64,000 nucleotides of DNA, from positions 10,381,101 through 10,445,100 of the forward strand of contig OX459101.1 in the NCBI GenBank assembly GCA_949775045.1. The letters are read 5' to 3'. Positions 1 to 11,467 of this stretch are shown in pieces; the first letter of the stretch is position 1, and the number at the start of each line of letters is the position of its first letter. Source of the stretch: Metridium senile. Lineage: Eukaryota > Cnidaria > Anthozoa > Actiniaria > Metridiidae. The notes under the pieces are model-generated. The model saw nothing but the letters and a program-made list of their open reading frames with translations. It was not told where the DNA came from and made no database searches. The position numbers were made by a program, and so were the translations under genes.

Positions 1-122
1 TGCGATAATCGCCATTGAGATCGCAGCTCTTGTCGCGCGACAAAATTGCTAGTGTAAACGGAAACACACACTTTCTTTGATCAGTGCAACTTCGATATCA
101 TTTTTTTAATCGTCTTTTTCAG

Positions 123-2423
123 AGTCCATGTGACGATCACCGCCATCTTGTAATCTGGGACAAAGACAAAACGTGTTCCAAGCTCCCCTCGTTCTTACTG
201 GTGGGGCCACCTCATGGAGGACTGGAACTACTTCAGTCACTGCTTCATCTCAATCCCGATGTTCTACCAATGAGTAATTCGTCGAAAGAGGCGCAGTTTT
301 TTAGTAGTGAAAACTACATGAAGGGACTCGACTGGTAAGAATCGTTCTATTTTCTTCTTACTCAGGCTACCCTGCAGGGGAGCCTGAGTCTAGGTTTACC
401 TTTTCTATCTATGGGTCTATCGTTGTGTCGAGATTACACATGACGTAATGCCACAGGTAAACCACCTATCAATGACTACTCTATGACGTAACCTGAGCAA
501 ACGCACTATAAGTGCGTCTAGTTTGCAATGCAAAAAGTTTAACCGAGGCCAAGAGAATCTCTTCAAAAGTTTAATTTTTTTGCGAAAACGAATTCTATCG
601 AGATTGAATAAGAAACATCTTAGTTTAGAAGTCGCAATGTAACAAATGTTTTGATGTGATTTCATAGTAAAAAAGTGCAATTGCATATTGTTGATAATGT
701 CCGAGTCATTTATTCATTCATTCATTCATTTTTTTATTAATTTAATTAATTATTTATTTATTTATGCAGAGGTGCCCAGTTCAGCAAAGCTGGTTTGAAT
801 GGGGCTCTGTTTAAAATAAACTTACAGACAGAAAATATAGTACAGAATACAAAAAAAATGATGATAATACGAATGAACTAATATGTTACTCTATCTATCC
901 CTAGGTACATGAGTAGGTTCAACAAGCCGACCAATCCTAACACCATTTCCTACGAACCCAGTCACAGCTATTTCACCAGCCAGGCCGCTCCGAGACGAGT
1001 CAATGCCTTGTTAAAATCAGCCAAAGTTATCTTCGTTCTCGAGGACCCTGTCATGATCGCCTACGCTCACTACAAACACCTCTTAGCACGTCACAAGCTG
1101 TCACACTCAAAGTTTACAGACATCGTAACGTCACAGACTAATCCTGAGTTATTACGCATGCGTACGGCGATTCTTCGCCCAGGCCATTATGCCGAGCACA
1201 TAGGACGATGGATGAGGTTCGTCAATCCAAAGCAGATGTTGATTATTGATTTGAACGAGTTGGTGAATCAGCCGATCAATGTTATGAATCAGTTGCAAGA
1301 GTTCCTTGCGATAGAGCATCCATTACATTATGAGAAGCACGTCAGGTAAGAATGGATTGGAAGAACGTGATTTAATGAAGCTGTGGTGTTGTTTTGTGAT
1401 GATGGGGATGATGATGATGAAAGTGATAGCGATGTTTGTAAAGATGAGGTGATGATGATGTTGGTAATGTTGATGACAATAATCATGGTATCATTATGAT
1501 AACGATGATTATGATGGTGATGAAAATGATGATGACGATAGTGATAGCGATGTTGTTTAAGATGAGGTGATGACGATGTTGTTGGTGATGTTGATGACAA
1601 TAATCATGGTATCATTATGATAACGATGATTATGATGGTGATGAAAATGATGATGACTATGATGACTATAGGGATAGCGATGTTGTTTAAGATGAGGTGA
1701 TGACGATGTTGTTGGTGATGTTGATGACAATGATCATGGTATCATTATGATGGTGATGAAAATGATGATGACTAAAGTGATAGCGATGTTGTTTAAGATG
1801 AGGTGATGACGATGTTGTTGGTGATGTTGATGACAATGATCATGGTATCATTATGATGGTGATGAAAATGATGATGACGATAGTGATAGCGATGTTGTTT
1901 AAGATGAGGTGATGACGATGTTGTTGGTGATGTTGATGACAATGATCATGGTATCATTATGATGGTGATGAAAATGATGATGACGATAGTGATAGCGATG
2001 TTGTTTAAGATGAGGTGATGACGATGGGTTAGGTGATGCTGATCACAATGGTCATGGTATCATTATGATGGTGATGAAAATGATGATGACGATAGTGATA
2101 GCGATGTTGGTAAAAATGAGGTGATGGTGATGTTGTTGGTGATGTGTTGATTATAATGGCGGCAGCATTCAATGATTTCTAATATAATTTCATCAATCTC
2201 TATTTTCTCCAGATACAACAAGGAAAAGAGCGCGTTTTGTCAAATCCTACCATCCAACAGTACAGGCGACTGTTACAAGTACGAAAAGACAGTCTCTGGT
2301 ACTTTAGACGAGTCCACGATCAAGTACTTACAGCGGTATTACGCCATTCACAATAAAAACTTGATGCGAATCAACCAAAAGATTCAATTCAAACTTCCAA
2401 GATGGCTGCAAGATATTGGTTGA
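123..2423 (+). CDS. NDST-a: 3' part of a heparan-sulfate N-deacetylase/N-sulfotransferase-like gene, sulfotransferase domain with degenerate PAPS sites
   Basis: Three exons with canonical splice sites and continuous phase: 123-334, 905-1345 and 2213-2423 (stop TGA). They give 287 residues; the gene starts upstream of the window. The protein aligns end to end with the sulfotransferase half of NDST-b (38.7-49.3 kb): PCDDHRH, KTC.KLPSFL, QFF....Y.KGLDW, the APRR helix, the C-terminal cysteine pair (FC...DC) and the final PRWLQ. The 5' phosphosulfate loop [11 protein letters not shown] has become GPPHGGLELLQ, so the catalytic Lys (K614 of human NDST1) is His at 213-215. In the 3'-phosphate motif [10 protein letters not shown], Arg is Ile (1056-1058) and Ser is Ala (1065-1067). 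The C-terminal loop [11 protein letters not shown] has become CYKYEKTVSGT. Two introns of NDST-b are absent: exon 905-1345 covers three NDST-b exons. The intact frame argues against a dead pseudogene; sulfotransferase activity is unlikely. Confidence 0.88.
1377..2160. repeat. 106-bp GAT-rich minisatellite in NDST-a intron
   Basis: Tandem units containing GTTTAAGATGAGGTGATG recur at about 1555, 1685, 1791, 1897 and 2003. The spacing is 106 bp, with one 130-bp unit. The array fills most of the last intron of NDST-a. Open frames across it are low-complexity artefacts. Confidence 0.9.
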
Positions 2424-2798
2424 TATAACAAGGAATCTTATTGGACGAATAATTTCATCGTGGTAGTACCCAAGATTCGGTTGGTATAAAATACAGTACA
2501 CGCTTCCAAGACTGCAATACAACACGACACGAAATGTTATTGGATGATAGTACGTGACTTCCAATTGGATAAAAAAAAACCGTTTGAATTTAATGACAAA
2601 AATACGAACCAAGTTCGATTCAAGTTTGTCCAGTCTTGATAAAAGATGATCAGACAACTCTATGGAATTACGCCTCAACACGCAATCACCACGGGGCACC
2701 CAAAGATTGATATAACTCTAATCGACTGAGTCTAAGTGTCCGCCATATTGATGACGTCATATGGCCGACATTTCAAATGATAAAGAGTACAATATACA
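2424..2798. other. 3' flank of NDST-a, no gene seen
   Basis: Probable 3' UTR and intergenic DNA. No conserved coding frame or RNA gene is visible. Confidence 0.5.
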
Positions 2799-3112
2799 GC
2801 TATTTCAAAAAACGTTGAATACTGAAAGGTGCATTCCAAGATCAAAGAGCATTGTGGGTCTCATTGATTCGTAATAAATAATACATCTACGAGCGCTAAC
2901 TAGTGTCTGTTTACGCAGGCTACAGCGATATTTATTCCTTATAACTAGCTTATATATTGTTTTGAATGGAATTCACTGAGAATAAGATAACTAATTATTA
3001 TTTGTTTTACTTTAAACAATATTACATGACCCAAAATGCATTTCGGTCTTGCAATACACTATTCAGTATGCAGTTTTTCAGTATTCTACGTTTTTTGAAA
3101 TAGCTGTATAGC
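2799..3112. mobile_element. Foldback/MITE with ~80-bp inverted arms
   Basis: ACAGCTATTTCAAAAAACGT near 2799 is matched in reverse by ACGTTTTTTGAAATAGCTGT near 3112, with similarity continuing inward (GTGCATTCCAAGATC against its reverse complement). A related arm lies in an NDST-b intron at about 45.93-46.02 kb. A polyadenylation-like AATAAA lies at 2873 inside the element, 450 bp past the NDST-a stop. Confidence 0.65.
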
Positions 3113-3383
3113 AATAGCATAAAAGTTGGTTCAATGGCTAGAAATAGCCACGGTAGCGGAGTTATATTTTGAATTGCAATGAAACCTTGAATGATTCTAT
3201 AGCGATAGCCTCGATTTGGCAAGTTTCAAAATGAAAGCCGCTGACCGCAAACAACATGACGACAACAAATGGACTACTTTGATGTTTCCATGAAATTAAT
3301 CAGAGTATCCTTACTGACGTTTTGGACGTCAATCCTAATATAAATTATTTGATTTAAACAAACGATAGAGTACAAATGTTATA

Positions 3384-3490
3384 CCCGTGAAACAAGTAGT
3401 ACTAATTAGTACTAAATAGTGCTAATTAAACAATAGAAAACAATAGAATTAGCATAAAATATCACTATTTAGTACTATTTATGTTTCACG
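3384..3490. mobile_element. Small MITE with CCCGTGAAAC ends
   Basis: The left end CCGTGAAACAAGTAGTACTA faces a right end reading TAGTACTATTTATGTTTCACG. Related sequences lie near 12.9 kb (complete, long TIR), 19.07 kb and 33.53 kb. Confidence 0.45.
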
Positions 3491-3597
3491 CTTTTAATGT
3501 TTGTGCTCTATGCCCACCAAAATATAATATATTGTACATAGCACCAAAAGAGATGTGTATTTTTCTATCAAAAAGAGATCTATTTTTAGAGAGATTA

Positions 3598-3665
3598 TTA
3601 ACAATATATAGATATAGATATAGATATAGACATAGATATATACATATATACATATATATACATGC
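3598..3665. repeat. ATAGAT/ATAC microsatellite
   Basis: Alternating (ATAGAT)n and (ATATAC)n. The short ORFs on both strands here encode only I/Y repeats and are not genes. Confidence 0.85.
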
Positions 3666-4129
3666 ATAAAACATAATTTATTGTAAATACATATGAATAC
3701 AAAGTGATAGAAATAAATTGGGTTAGATATATACATTGTTTTCTTCTTCTTTCACTGCAAAAAGTGATCCGGCACTGATAATGAGGAGCCCATTACCCGG
3801 AGCGTACATCTCACGTACAGTAAAAACCCGCACATAAGAACCACTATTTTTCGAGGTTAAGCTAAAGTGGTTCTTAAATAGTTGGTATTTAGTGAGAAAT
3901 TAGGCTAAGGTGGTTCTTAACTGGTTCTTATTTACAAAGCAAAAACAATTTCCCTTATATAGTGTTTTTTATGTTATATATATTGTTATGTAGAAGCATC
4001 TGAATGATAAATGTATTCTCATTGAGAACTAACTGATAAAACATTTTTCTTGCAATGATTTTAAATTTGGTCATATTCAGACAACTTATATTTTTTCAAA
4101 TGACCAGATAACTCTTAAAACCTTTCATA

Positions 4130-4830
4130 TCAAGGGAACTTTATTTTTATTCCTGACTTTTGCTGCGATTCTTTACAGCGCTGTCAGTACATTTTGCGGT
4201 GATTGTCAGAAATGGCTTTTGCTGCGATTTTATGCAGTTTCCTGCAAAGCTTTTACGGTGATTGTCATTTTCTGCGAGTTTAAGGGAAGTTTATATTTAT
4301 TTCTGGCTTTTGCTGCGCTTCTTTGCAGCGCTGTATACATTTTGCGGGGATTGTCAGAAATGCATGGCTTTTGCTGCGATTTTATGCAGTTTCCTGCAAA
4401 GCTTTTACGGTGATTGTCATTTTCTGCGAGTTCAAGTGAAGTTTATATTTATTTCTGACTTTTGCTGCGATGCTTTGCAGCGCTGTATACATTTTGCGGT
4501 GATTGTCAGAAATGGCTTTTGCTGCGATTTTATGCAGTTTCCTGCAATTAAAAGCTTTTACGGTGATTGTCATTTTCTGCGAGTTCAAGGGAAGTTTATA
4601 TTTATTTTTGACTTTTGCTGCGATGCTTTGCAGCGCTGTATACATTTTGCGGTGATTGTCAGAAATGGCTTTTGCCGCGATTTTATGCAGTTTCCTGCAA
4701 AGCTTTTACGTTGATTGTCATTTTCTGCGAGTTCAAGTGAAGTTTATATTTATTTCTGACTTTTGCTGTGATTCGTTGCAGCGCTGTATACATTTTGCTG
4801 CGATTCTTTCTGCGATTTTATGGTATATTC
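4130..4830. repeat. ~150-bp tandem repeat, about 4.5 units
   Basis: ATGGCTTTTGCTGCGATTTT recurs at 4212, 4364 (preceded by TGC), 4512 and, with one base change, 4665. The spacing is 152, 148 and 153 bp. Each unit also holds GCAGCGCTGTATACATTTTG. The unit length is not a constant multiple of three, so the open frames across it are not evidence of a protein. Confidence 0.9.
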
Positions 4831-5228
4831 ACTTTCTTGTATCGATCATTACATATATCACATCATAATTGATATTGAGAAAATATTTTACATTGTTCTT
4901 GCATAGTTTGCAACAAATACTGAATTACGATATGTGTGTTGATTATTTCAGTTTGGTGTTTAAAGTGTAGTGCATCTACATTGATGATTATCTAGTGTTT
5001 TTACTTCATAAACTATAATGATAATGCTACTTCTATACTGGAAGTTTTAAGGTAAGATTGTATACACATACGTTTCTACAATTTATGTGTTGGAAAATAT
5101 CCGACATTATAATGACAAAACAGCTAATAAAAAAAGTACACCATTCACCATTAAGAACATGGTCATTGACCACCTGCACCGCCCCTAAAAGATATTCAAT
5201 ATGGAATGAAAGGTGGTGTACAGCAGTA

Positions 5229-5655
5229 CTTCAATGAAGTACCCTGCAGAACAGGCGTTCTTTTTGAATTGCTTTTTGGAGAATTTAGGATCTTGGGCTT
5301 CCTGTGTTAATTTTTTGGCCGCGCGAAATATGGAGCTCAGCCAAAAATGGAGTGTAGGGGGGAGAGGGAAGGGAAAGAAAGGAACGCCATTGTCTTTTTG
5401 TGGCACTCGTTTGTGGACGAACGAACGTCGCTGATTGGCTCGGCTGATTGTGGTTACTCTTTGACAGCTGGAATGCGAAGCTAACTAGGGGACGTATTTC
5501 AAAATCACAGGGGTTGCGGGCAGGCGTTCCCTTCTCCTCTTCCCCTCCCCCACCCCCTTCGCTTCCTTTTTGCTCGCCCGTTCAACACAGGAAGCCCAAA
5601 ACCCGATTTTCCCCAAAAACCCGAAAGAACGCCTGTTTTGCAGGTTATCAATGAA
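5229..5655. mobile_element. Foldback transposon with CCTGCAGAACAGGCGTTCTT ends and GGGCTTCCTGTG motif
   Basis: Imperfect inverted ends about 70 bp long: CCTGCAGAACAGGCGTTCTT at 5243 and its reverse-complement-like AAGAACGCCTGTTTTGCAGG at 5624. GGGCTTCCTGTG and CACAGGAAGCCC lie just inside each end. A second copy of the same end lies at about 19.13-19.20 kb. No transposase frame is seen, so it is non-autonomous. Confidence 0.75.
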
Positions 5656-6034
5656 GCAAAAATATTATTCAAAGTTTCAAACGTTAAGTTGTACTTTAAA
5701 GTGATACCAATTGTAGCGACTATTTATTATTACTATTTTACATACTACTAATTATGCGATCATTTTACTGTTTAGTGTTGAACGGTCTTTTTTGACGAGG
5801 TATTGAGAAGTCATCACATCCTGCATTTTTATAACAGAGGACACAAATTGTGGAAAGTGATTTTTAATGCTGAATTAGGGAATAATTGGATAGAGCAACA
5901 ACCTACATCGACAGTTTTCGTCCTATCTTTTAATATAGAATTGGGCGTTGCTTTTCGTGTGGGTAGCTGGGAAAATATTTTAAACAGTTTTAATCTAGCT
6001 ATCAATGAAGAACGGATCGTATTTTCCCACGGTA

Positions 6035-6266
6035 GTTACAGCAGTTCTCAGTCACACGTGCACCGCTCTCATAAAAAGCACCGCTGTAAAACATGAAGTT
6101 GGTGGACGTGAATCAAACTGTGTTTACAAGACGCATTGTGTTTTTACTTCAGTCGGGCTGCGAAACATGCCTTGATTGACGTCCACCAACTTCACGTTTT
6201 ATAGCGGTGCTTTTTATGCTTTTTATGCTTTTTATGCGGTGCACGTATGGATGAGAACTGCTATAC
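6035..6266. mobile_element. MITE, family with TTACAGC.GTTCTCAGTC ends (copy 1)
   Basis: TTACAGCAGTTCTCAGTCAC on the left faces a degenerate right end (GAGAACTGCTATA). Inverted internal blocks ACCTCATGTTTT/GTGGACGT occur with a tripled GCTTTTTAT on the right side. It is related to the better-preserved copy at 22153-22590. Confidence 0.6.
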
Positions 6267-6353
6267 AATACAATACATTTTTATTTAGCAAACAAGTTAC
6301 ATTTTTTCATGCCCCATAGTACATTTGTGATTTTAAATTACAAAAGGTAGTTT

Positions 6354-6556
6354 TAGACCCCGCGTCTACACGGATCCGGATACTTTTGAAACCGCATACT
6401 TTTTGATGCGAATCGGCCTATCGTCCACACGAATCCATTGAATCCGGTCACCGAAACCGCATACTTTTACTTGAATCCTCCGGATACGCGGATTCGTGTG
6501 GACGCAAATATTTCTATGTGGTTTCAGCCGGATCGGATTCGTGTAGACGAGGCCTA
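6354..6556. mobile_element. ~200-bp MITE (GTCTACACG ends), copy 1 of 3
   Basis: Ends read GACCCCGCGTCTACACGGAT and ATTCGTGTAGACGAGGCC. The interior carries repeated inverted blocks of CGGATTCGTGTGGACG and AAACCGCATACTTTT. Near-identical copies lie at 18491-18691 and 26453-26647, so the family was recently active. Confidence 0.85.
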
Positions 6557-6619
6557 AGTTACGATAAAATATGTGCATATTTATTTGTAATTTTGTCTAT
6601 TTTGAATGCCTATAGAGGC

Positions 6620-6999
6620 TAAATTAACTGGGAGGTTTTCGTGTTAGCCACTAGTTATTTTATGTTGTATTTTTAAACGAGCTGAAAAGATAGGCCTTAT
6701 AATATATATATAATACAAATTACATAGATATAGATAACAAACAAAATACAGGTTACACAAAAGTGAATACAAAAGTATACCTATTGGTATGAATAAAGAA
6801 GAAGATTATTGTTTGTTCACTTATAAGTATTGAGGCTGCTTTGTCTTTGTAACAAGACTGCCTTTATTTTCTTTTTGAATAAGGAGGTGTTCTTAACTTC
6901 TTTTAGATTAGTTGGAATTTCTTTCCATATGTCAGAAGCTATAACACTAATGGTTTGTTTTCCTAGGTTTGTTCTGCTGTAATAATTAACTACTATCAA
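6620..6999 (-). mobile_element. LINE 3' stub (reverse transcriptase C-terminus)
   Basis: On the minus strand 6999-6817 encodes a 60-residue tail with the IWKEIPTNLKE....FKKKIKAVLL pattern typical of the C-terminus of non-LTR retrotransposon ORF2 proteins, then a stop and an AT-rich 3' UTR. It is 5'-truncated, with no catalytic RT motif present. Confidence 0.7.
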
Positions 7000-7024
7000 C
7001 GTGGGAACATTGGACTATTTAATG

Positions 7025-7385
7025 TTAGCTTAATTTGTCCAGATCGTTTCTTCACATGCTAAATTTACGTACAAAACGAAGTGGGACAAGTTAGTCGAAC
7101 TAGTCCAGATCGTTTCTTCACATGCTACATTTACGTACAAAAATAAGTGGGACATGTTAGTCGAACTAGTCCAGATCGTTTCTTCACATGCTAAATTTAC
7201 GTACAAAAAGAAGTGGGACATGTTAGCTTAACTTGTCCAGATCGTTTCTTCACATGCAAAATTTACACACAAAAAGAAGTGGGACATGTTAGCTGAACTA
7301 GTCCAGATCGTTTCTTCACATGCAAAATTTACGTACAAAAAGAAGTGGGACATGTTAGCTTAACTTGTCCAGATCGTTTCTTCAC
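7025..7385. repeat. ~66-bp array at the 3' end of the first PAN-pentraxin gene
   Basis: Five to six units of GTCCAGATCGTTTCTTCACA...AAGAAGTGGGACATGTTAGC, spaced about 66 bp. Read on the minus strand, each unit repeats the last coding stretch of the adjacent gene (KKRSGQVKLTCPTSF) plus a short spacer. The array therefore seems to have grown from the gene's own terminus. Confidence 0.9.
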
Positions 7386-10300
7386 GAGCTCGTTCCACTG
7401 TATTAAGTTACCAGAGGCTGAGGTGCATTTGTTTGTATGAATGGCAGAGATTTCTGCAGCGCTCAGTACCTTATCCCACATGTTGACCATAGTTAGTTTT
7501 CCTTGTAGGCTTTGAGAGGCATCGTAGCCTCCAATGTACGAGTCGGCATCTTGACCAAGTATGATCGCACCCTTTGGAATAGTTCTACCTGAATAACAAT
7601 AATATTGATACATGGATCAGTAAATCAATAGATAATAGTTGAATAAATTGACACACTAAGGAGTAAAAGTATCTGGTTTGTCATAGCCTGCGTAACTGGC
7701 CCTGGGGCCGAGCTACGCAGGCTAGGTTTGTCACAGAAAGGAAAATACTACGAGCATACTCGATAATTTTACCCACGACCTTCCTCTCCCGTTATGTTTG
7801 TACGAGATAGCATGTTCGTTACTCCCCGGCAACTCAACTCCTCGGGATCTCATCGGGAACTCAACTCCTCGGAAACTCCTCGGACACTTTTCGAAATCTC
7901 GTCGAAAACTCCCCTTAAACTCTCCGTTGCGACGTTTATGCATAATTCACTAGAGAACAATAAATTTAAAGTTTTTTTTACCACGTGGTGTAATTAACTC
8001 CTCGGGAACTCCTCCGGAACTCCCTGTTAACTCCTTGGAAACTCAACGCTCTTCGCGGGAACTCCCTGTAAACTCCTCGGAAACTCAACGGAAACTCCTC
8101 GGAAACTCAACGTTAACTCCTCGGGAACTCCCTTGAAACTAACCGGAAACTCCCCTGAAACTCCCCTTAAGTTAATTCGGTCCCTTATATACTACTCATG
8201 AACGATCTCCCTCTCCGGTTCCGTGCTTAGGGGATAGCATGTGCATTACTGTTGTCTTACCGGCATGGATAGTGCCGTCAATCCGTTTGATTCCATTAAT
8301 GTACAAGTTCCACTTTCCATCAGTACTTTGCCAAGTCCACGCAATGTGATGCCAATTACCATCATTCAAGGTGACTCCACTGTTGTCCCTGTGTTATATA
8401 AGCAATGATTCACTAACGAATATTAACGGAGGCGAAGTCGAGGAGAACATTTAAGGCTACGTTTACAACGTACCGGACGAATTTTTGACCGGTCAAACTT
8501 TTTACACCGTAAACAAGTCAACTTTTTGACCAGGCCGGCTGATAAAATAGTCCTCGGTTTTGTTATTTTACCGGTTAGGCGTCCCAATTGTTGCAAGTTT
8601 TGCGCGGTCACATGTGAACGGAACTCCTAAACGTACGATTTTTTTACAGGTTGAAAATTCGACCGGTACCGTGGAAACAAAAACTAAAGAAACTTAGATT
8701 ATCCCAACCTTGTCAGAAGGAGATATGCAATCTGCAATCTGAGACCGAAATGAATTCAGGAAAATTGCGTACTGCAAAAACCAGGCATGGCCCTGTTTTT
8801 TGTTTTTTTTTGGACGTAGCACCTTCAGATGTATATTTACCGTCGCCATATCCGAAGCCAGAAAGTGCACGCAATGAGAAAAAACTGCCGTACCCCACAA
8901 TTCATTTCGGTCTCAGATTGCAGATTGCAGATCTCCTTCTGACAACGTTTTTTGAAATAGGTGTATATGGATATGTTCAATCTCGTTCCCAAACTTGATA
9001 TATTCAGTGAATCCGCGGTGCAGTTTTTTTTTCATTTCATCGGTAATTTAAAAATCCTTCACCCCTGGAAGACTCGATTTTTCCAAATGGAAGGAGTGAT
9101 CGGCGCTCCTTTATTATTTTAAAAATTATTAAAAATGAGCTAAGCTGTCAAGAACATCGCACAGTCGTACCTTTTAGGGGTTAAAATCAACAAGGCTTTA
9201 GCAGTTCTTTTTACTTAAGCATACTTGTAAATGGTCAATTTTTTTAAATCGATTCCCCGTGCCCCTCTCCCTTAATGATATGGTCCACGCTCGCGGGGTG
9301 ATCTTTTAAAAATTGTTTAGCGCGTCATTTTACAATAAAGATAGACAAAGTGAATATCATTCTAAAGCTTATATAACAGAAACCATCTGCATTAATTAAA
9401 ATACTTAATGTACATTACTCACTTTATTGTGTTTTTCACAATCAACCTTGTATATGTACTGCTTAAATGAATGCATAGCTCGTTTGCATTCCCATATACA
9501 GCATAAGAGAACACCGAGTGGAAGGAAGTGGCAGGGTCCGTCTGAACCCACAAGGAAACGGTGAAGGCGTTTAAATAGTTGTCAAACGGGTGCTCCCATT
9601 CTACTTTGTCTTGGACTGACTTACGTGGGAATTCTAGTACTTCCTTCCTGCTTGATGCTGTGTAAGGAACAAGAATACCAACAATTTATGTCGTGTACGA
9701 TAATGAAGAAGTAATAGGGTTTTCCGTTTTACCCGTACAAAGGTAGATTTGGTACTAATATAGTGCCACATGATAGTACCAGTGTTAATTTGTCATTATT
9801 TCTGCAATATTGTTCTTATATTTTTTATTTTTACTCAGAAAATGTAATATTTTGAACACATGCAACTCCTAGAAATTTTAATAACGGTAACATGCACGTA
9901 TGCTAATTAGTATCTGGTACTATTAGTACCAAAGTCGCTAAATCGGAAAACCCTAATAAAATGGTGATGAAGATGATGATGATGAAATTGTATAAATGAA
10001 ACATATTACTCTCGACATCATATTTTAGGCTATAAAAAAAAGAAAGAACACATCACTTTCAGCATTTTTTTTTTCGTGTCACGACCTCGGTATATTTTTT
10101 AAACTGAGAGTGGTTTTGGAAAGTCTCCTCTGGTATCAGTATAGTTCTTACCTTCACAAGTGACACAGTCATAATCGTTCTCCGTCACAACACATACTAA
10201 TGGCTCACTGCAAAACTTATCACTGCAATATCGATCCTTTATCTGATTCAATGAGTTTTGTACATACACTACACCATCGTTTGGTAACAAGGCTTCTGGG

Positions 10301-10548
10301 TGAGTCAAATGGCTTCCTTTGTTGAGTTCACATTTATCTTCATGTTGATAATAATTAATGCTTCGACAAGCACTGTTTGAAGAACATTTTGACATGCAGC
10401 TCTGGCTTGTTGGAGTGTAGACCGTGTCGAGTATGAGACCATGAAGACGGAAGTACAAGATGGTAAAGTTTGGGTCACATTCCTGGGAGTGAGCCACGTG
10501 TATTAGTAGTAGCAGACACAAAGTAATGACGTCTTGTAGCTTAGCCAT
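7329..10548 (-). CDS. Secreted PAN/apple plus pentraxin-like (LamG superfamily) protein, copy 1
   Basis: Four coding exons on the minus strand: 10548-10152, 9657-9423, 8388-8261 and 7588-7329. All have canonical GT/AG sites and phases join to 339 codons. Residues 1-21 are a signal peptide (leucine-rich core ending AHS). About 23-105 form a PAN/apple domain (C..C spacing with CRSINYY and KCELN). About 108-132 form a short cysteine-rich linker (CSDKFC....DCVTC). From about 140 comes a pentraxin-like jellyroll: FTVSLWVQ, GNWHHIAWTWQSTDGKWNLY, ILGQDAD and GKLTMVNMWD. The pentraxin signature HxCxSWxS reads HIAWTWQS, so its Cys is Ala. Upstream of the ATG a splice acceptor opens the exon at 10568, so an untranslated exon lies further upstream. 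Likely a secreted recognition or adhesion protein; the ligand is unknown. Confidence 0.9.
7820..8175. repeat. AACTCCTCGGGA minisatellite in pentraxin copy 1 intron
   Basis: Loose ~12-bp repeats of AACTCC(T/C)CGG(A/G)A fill most of the last intron of copy 1. The equivalent intron of copy 2 (27332-27760) lacks it, so the expansion followed the duplication. Confidence 0.8.
8453..8676. mobile_element. MITE with GGCTACGTTTACA-type ends
   Basis: Left GGCTACGTTTACAACGTACC then GGACGAATTTT; right GAAAATTCGACCGGTACCGT then GGAAAC. Imperfect TIRs of about 30 bp, inside the third intron of pentraxin copy 1. Confidence 0.55.
8709..8946. mobile_element. MITE, TTGTCAGAAGGAGAT ends
   Basis: TTGTCAGAAGGAGATATGCA...GAGACCGAAATGAATT on the left is mirrored by AATTCATTTCGGTCTC...AGATCTCCTTCTGACAA on the right (~48-bp TIR). 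It sits in the same intron as the preceding element and is absent from copy 2. Confidence 0.8.
9714..9957. mobile_element. MITE, TAGGGTTTTCCG ends
   Basis: The left TAGGGTTTTCCGTTTTACCC and right AAATCGGAAAACCCTA form terminal inverted repeats, with inner GGTACTA.../TAGTACC blocks. It lies in the first coding intron of pentraxin copy 1 and is absent from copy 2. Confidence 0.75.
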
Positions 10549-10568
10549 GCTCGAAGTGGATCTGTCAT

Positions 10569-11466
10569 CTGAATAATAATAATAGAATATCTATTCGATT
10601 CTCTACTTTCACAATAAACATAATGCTTGTTTTTGTGAGGGAGGGGGGGGGGGATAGATATTGTAATTCACATCACGAGTTGTAATATAAATCATAAGTA
10701 TGAATTACAATTCTTACAACCAATTTTTGCGGTGACGCGCAAAAAGTAAACAAACTTCAATCCAAAGCTCCATGTGGCAAAATGACTTTGCCCTTAAAAC
10801 AGAGTAATCTATGAAGTTTGTGGAATTAAACTTCAGAATTTGCAAGCGATTAACAAGGCAATAATTTAAGAATTGAAAATTTTTAAAATTACAATTACAA
10901 ACTAAGAGATTTTAGAAAAACTTTCAAACAATCATTAATTAGGACTTTATGCAAATATCGTCTTCAATTCATTCAAGAATCTTGCTTCGAGTCATTTCAC
11001 TAGTTTTTCTTAAGGTCTATTCATGGATGAAGCACAAGCCCAACCTTGCCAGGATATGAAGTGAATAATGTCATGACTTGTGATGAAACTGACGTTCACT
11101 TCAACAACGTTCTTCCAAGGAACGACTAATAGAAAGAGTTCACAAATTAAGCCCGCTTTGTACAACAATTGTTAAAGGGAGGGGTACCTTTTATCAAATC
11201 CGCTTTTCAGCCTCAAGTTTTAAGATGATTATGCTTCAAACTTTTAAAACTTATAAATCAGCCTCATTTCTTTTAGGTGTAAAGTATGTATAGAGTTTTT
11301 CAACATTTTATGCGGTTTTCGATGGATTACAAAATTATAGAAAGCTCCCTATCCCGGTCAGGCATGCATTAACGCACTAATATTTTCCCCTCGGGGTTAC
11401 GCTAAGAAGTTGTGCATGTTCACTTCGCGCTGATTGGCTAGTTTCTTCTAAAAGATTTACCTAGCT
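10569..11466. other. First intron of pentraxin copy 1, 3' part; nothing recognisable
   Basis: AT-rich intronic DNA with a short G run near 10.64 kb. No frame, RNA or clear repeat is seen. Confidence 0.5.
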
Positions 11467-11467
11467 T

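Noticed and set aside
4219..4868. 150-residue cysteine-rich repeat protein
   Set aside because: Unit lengths of 152, 148 and 153 bp break the frame between units; no start context or splice support.
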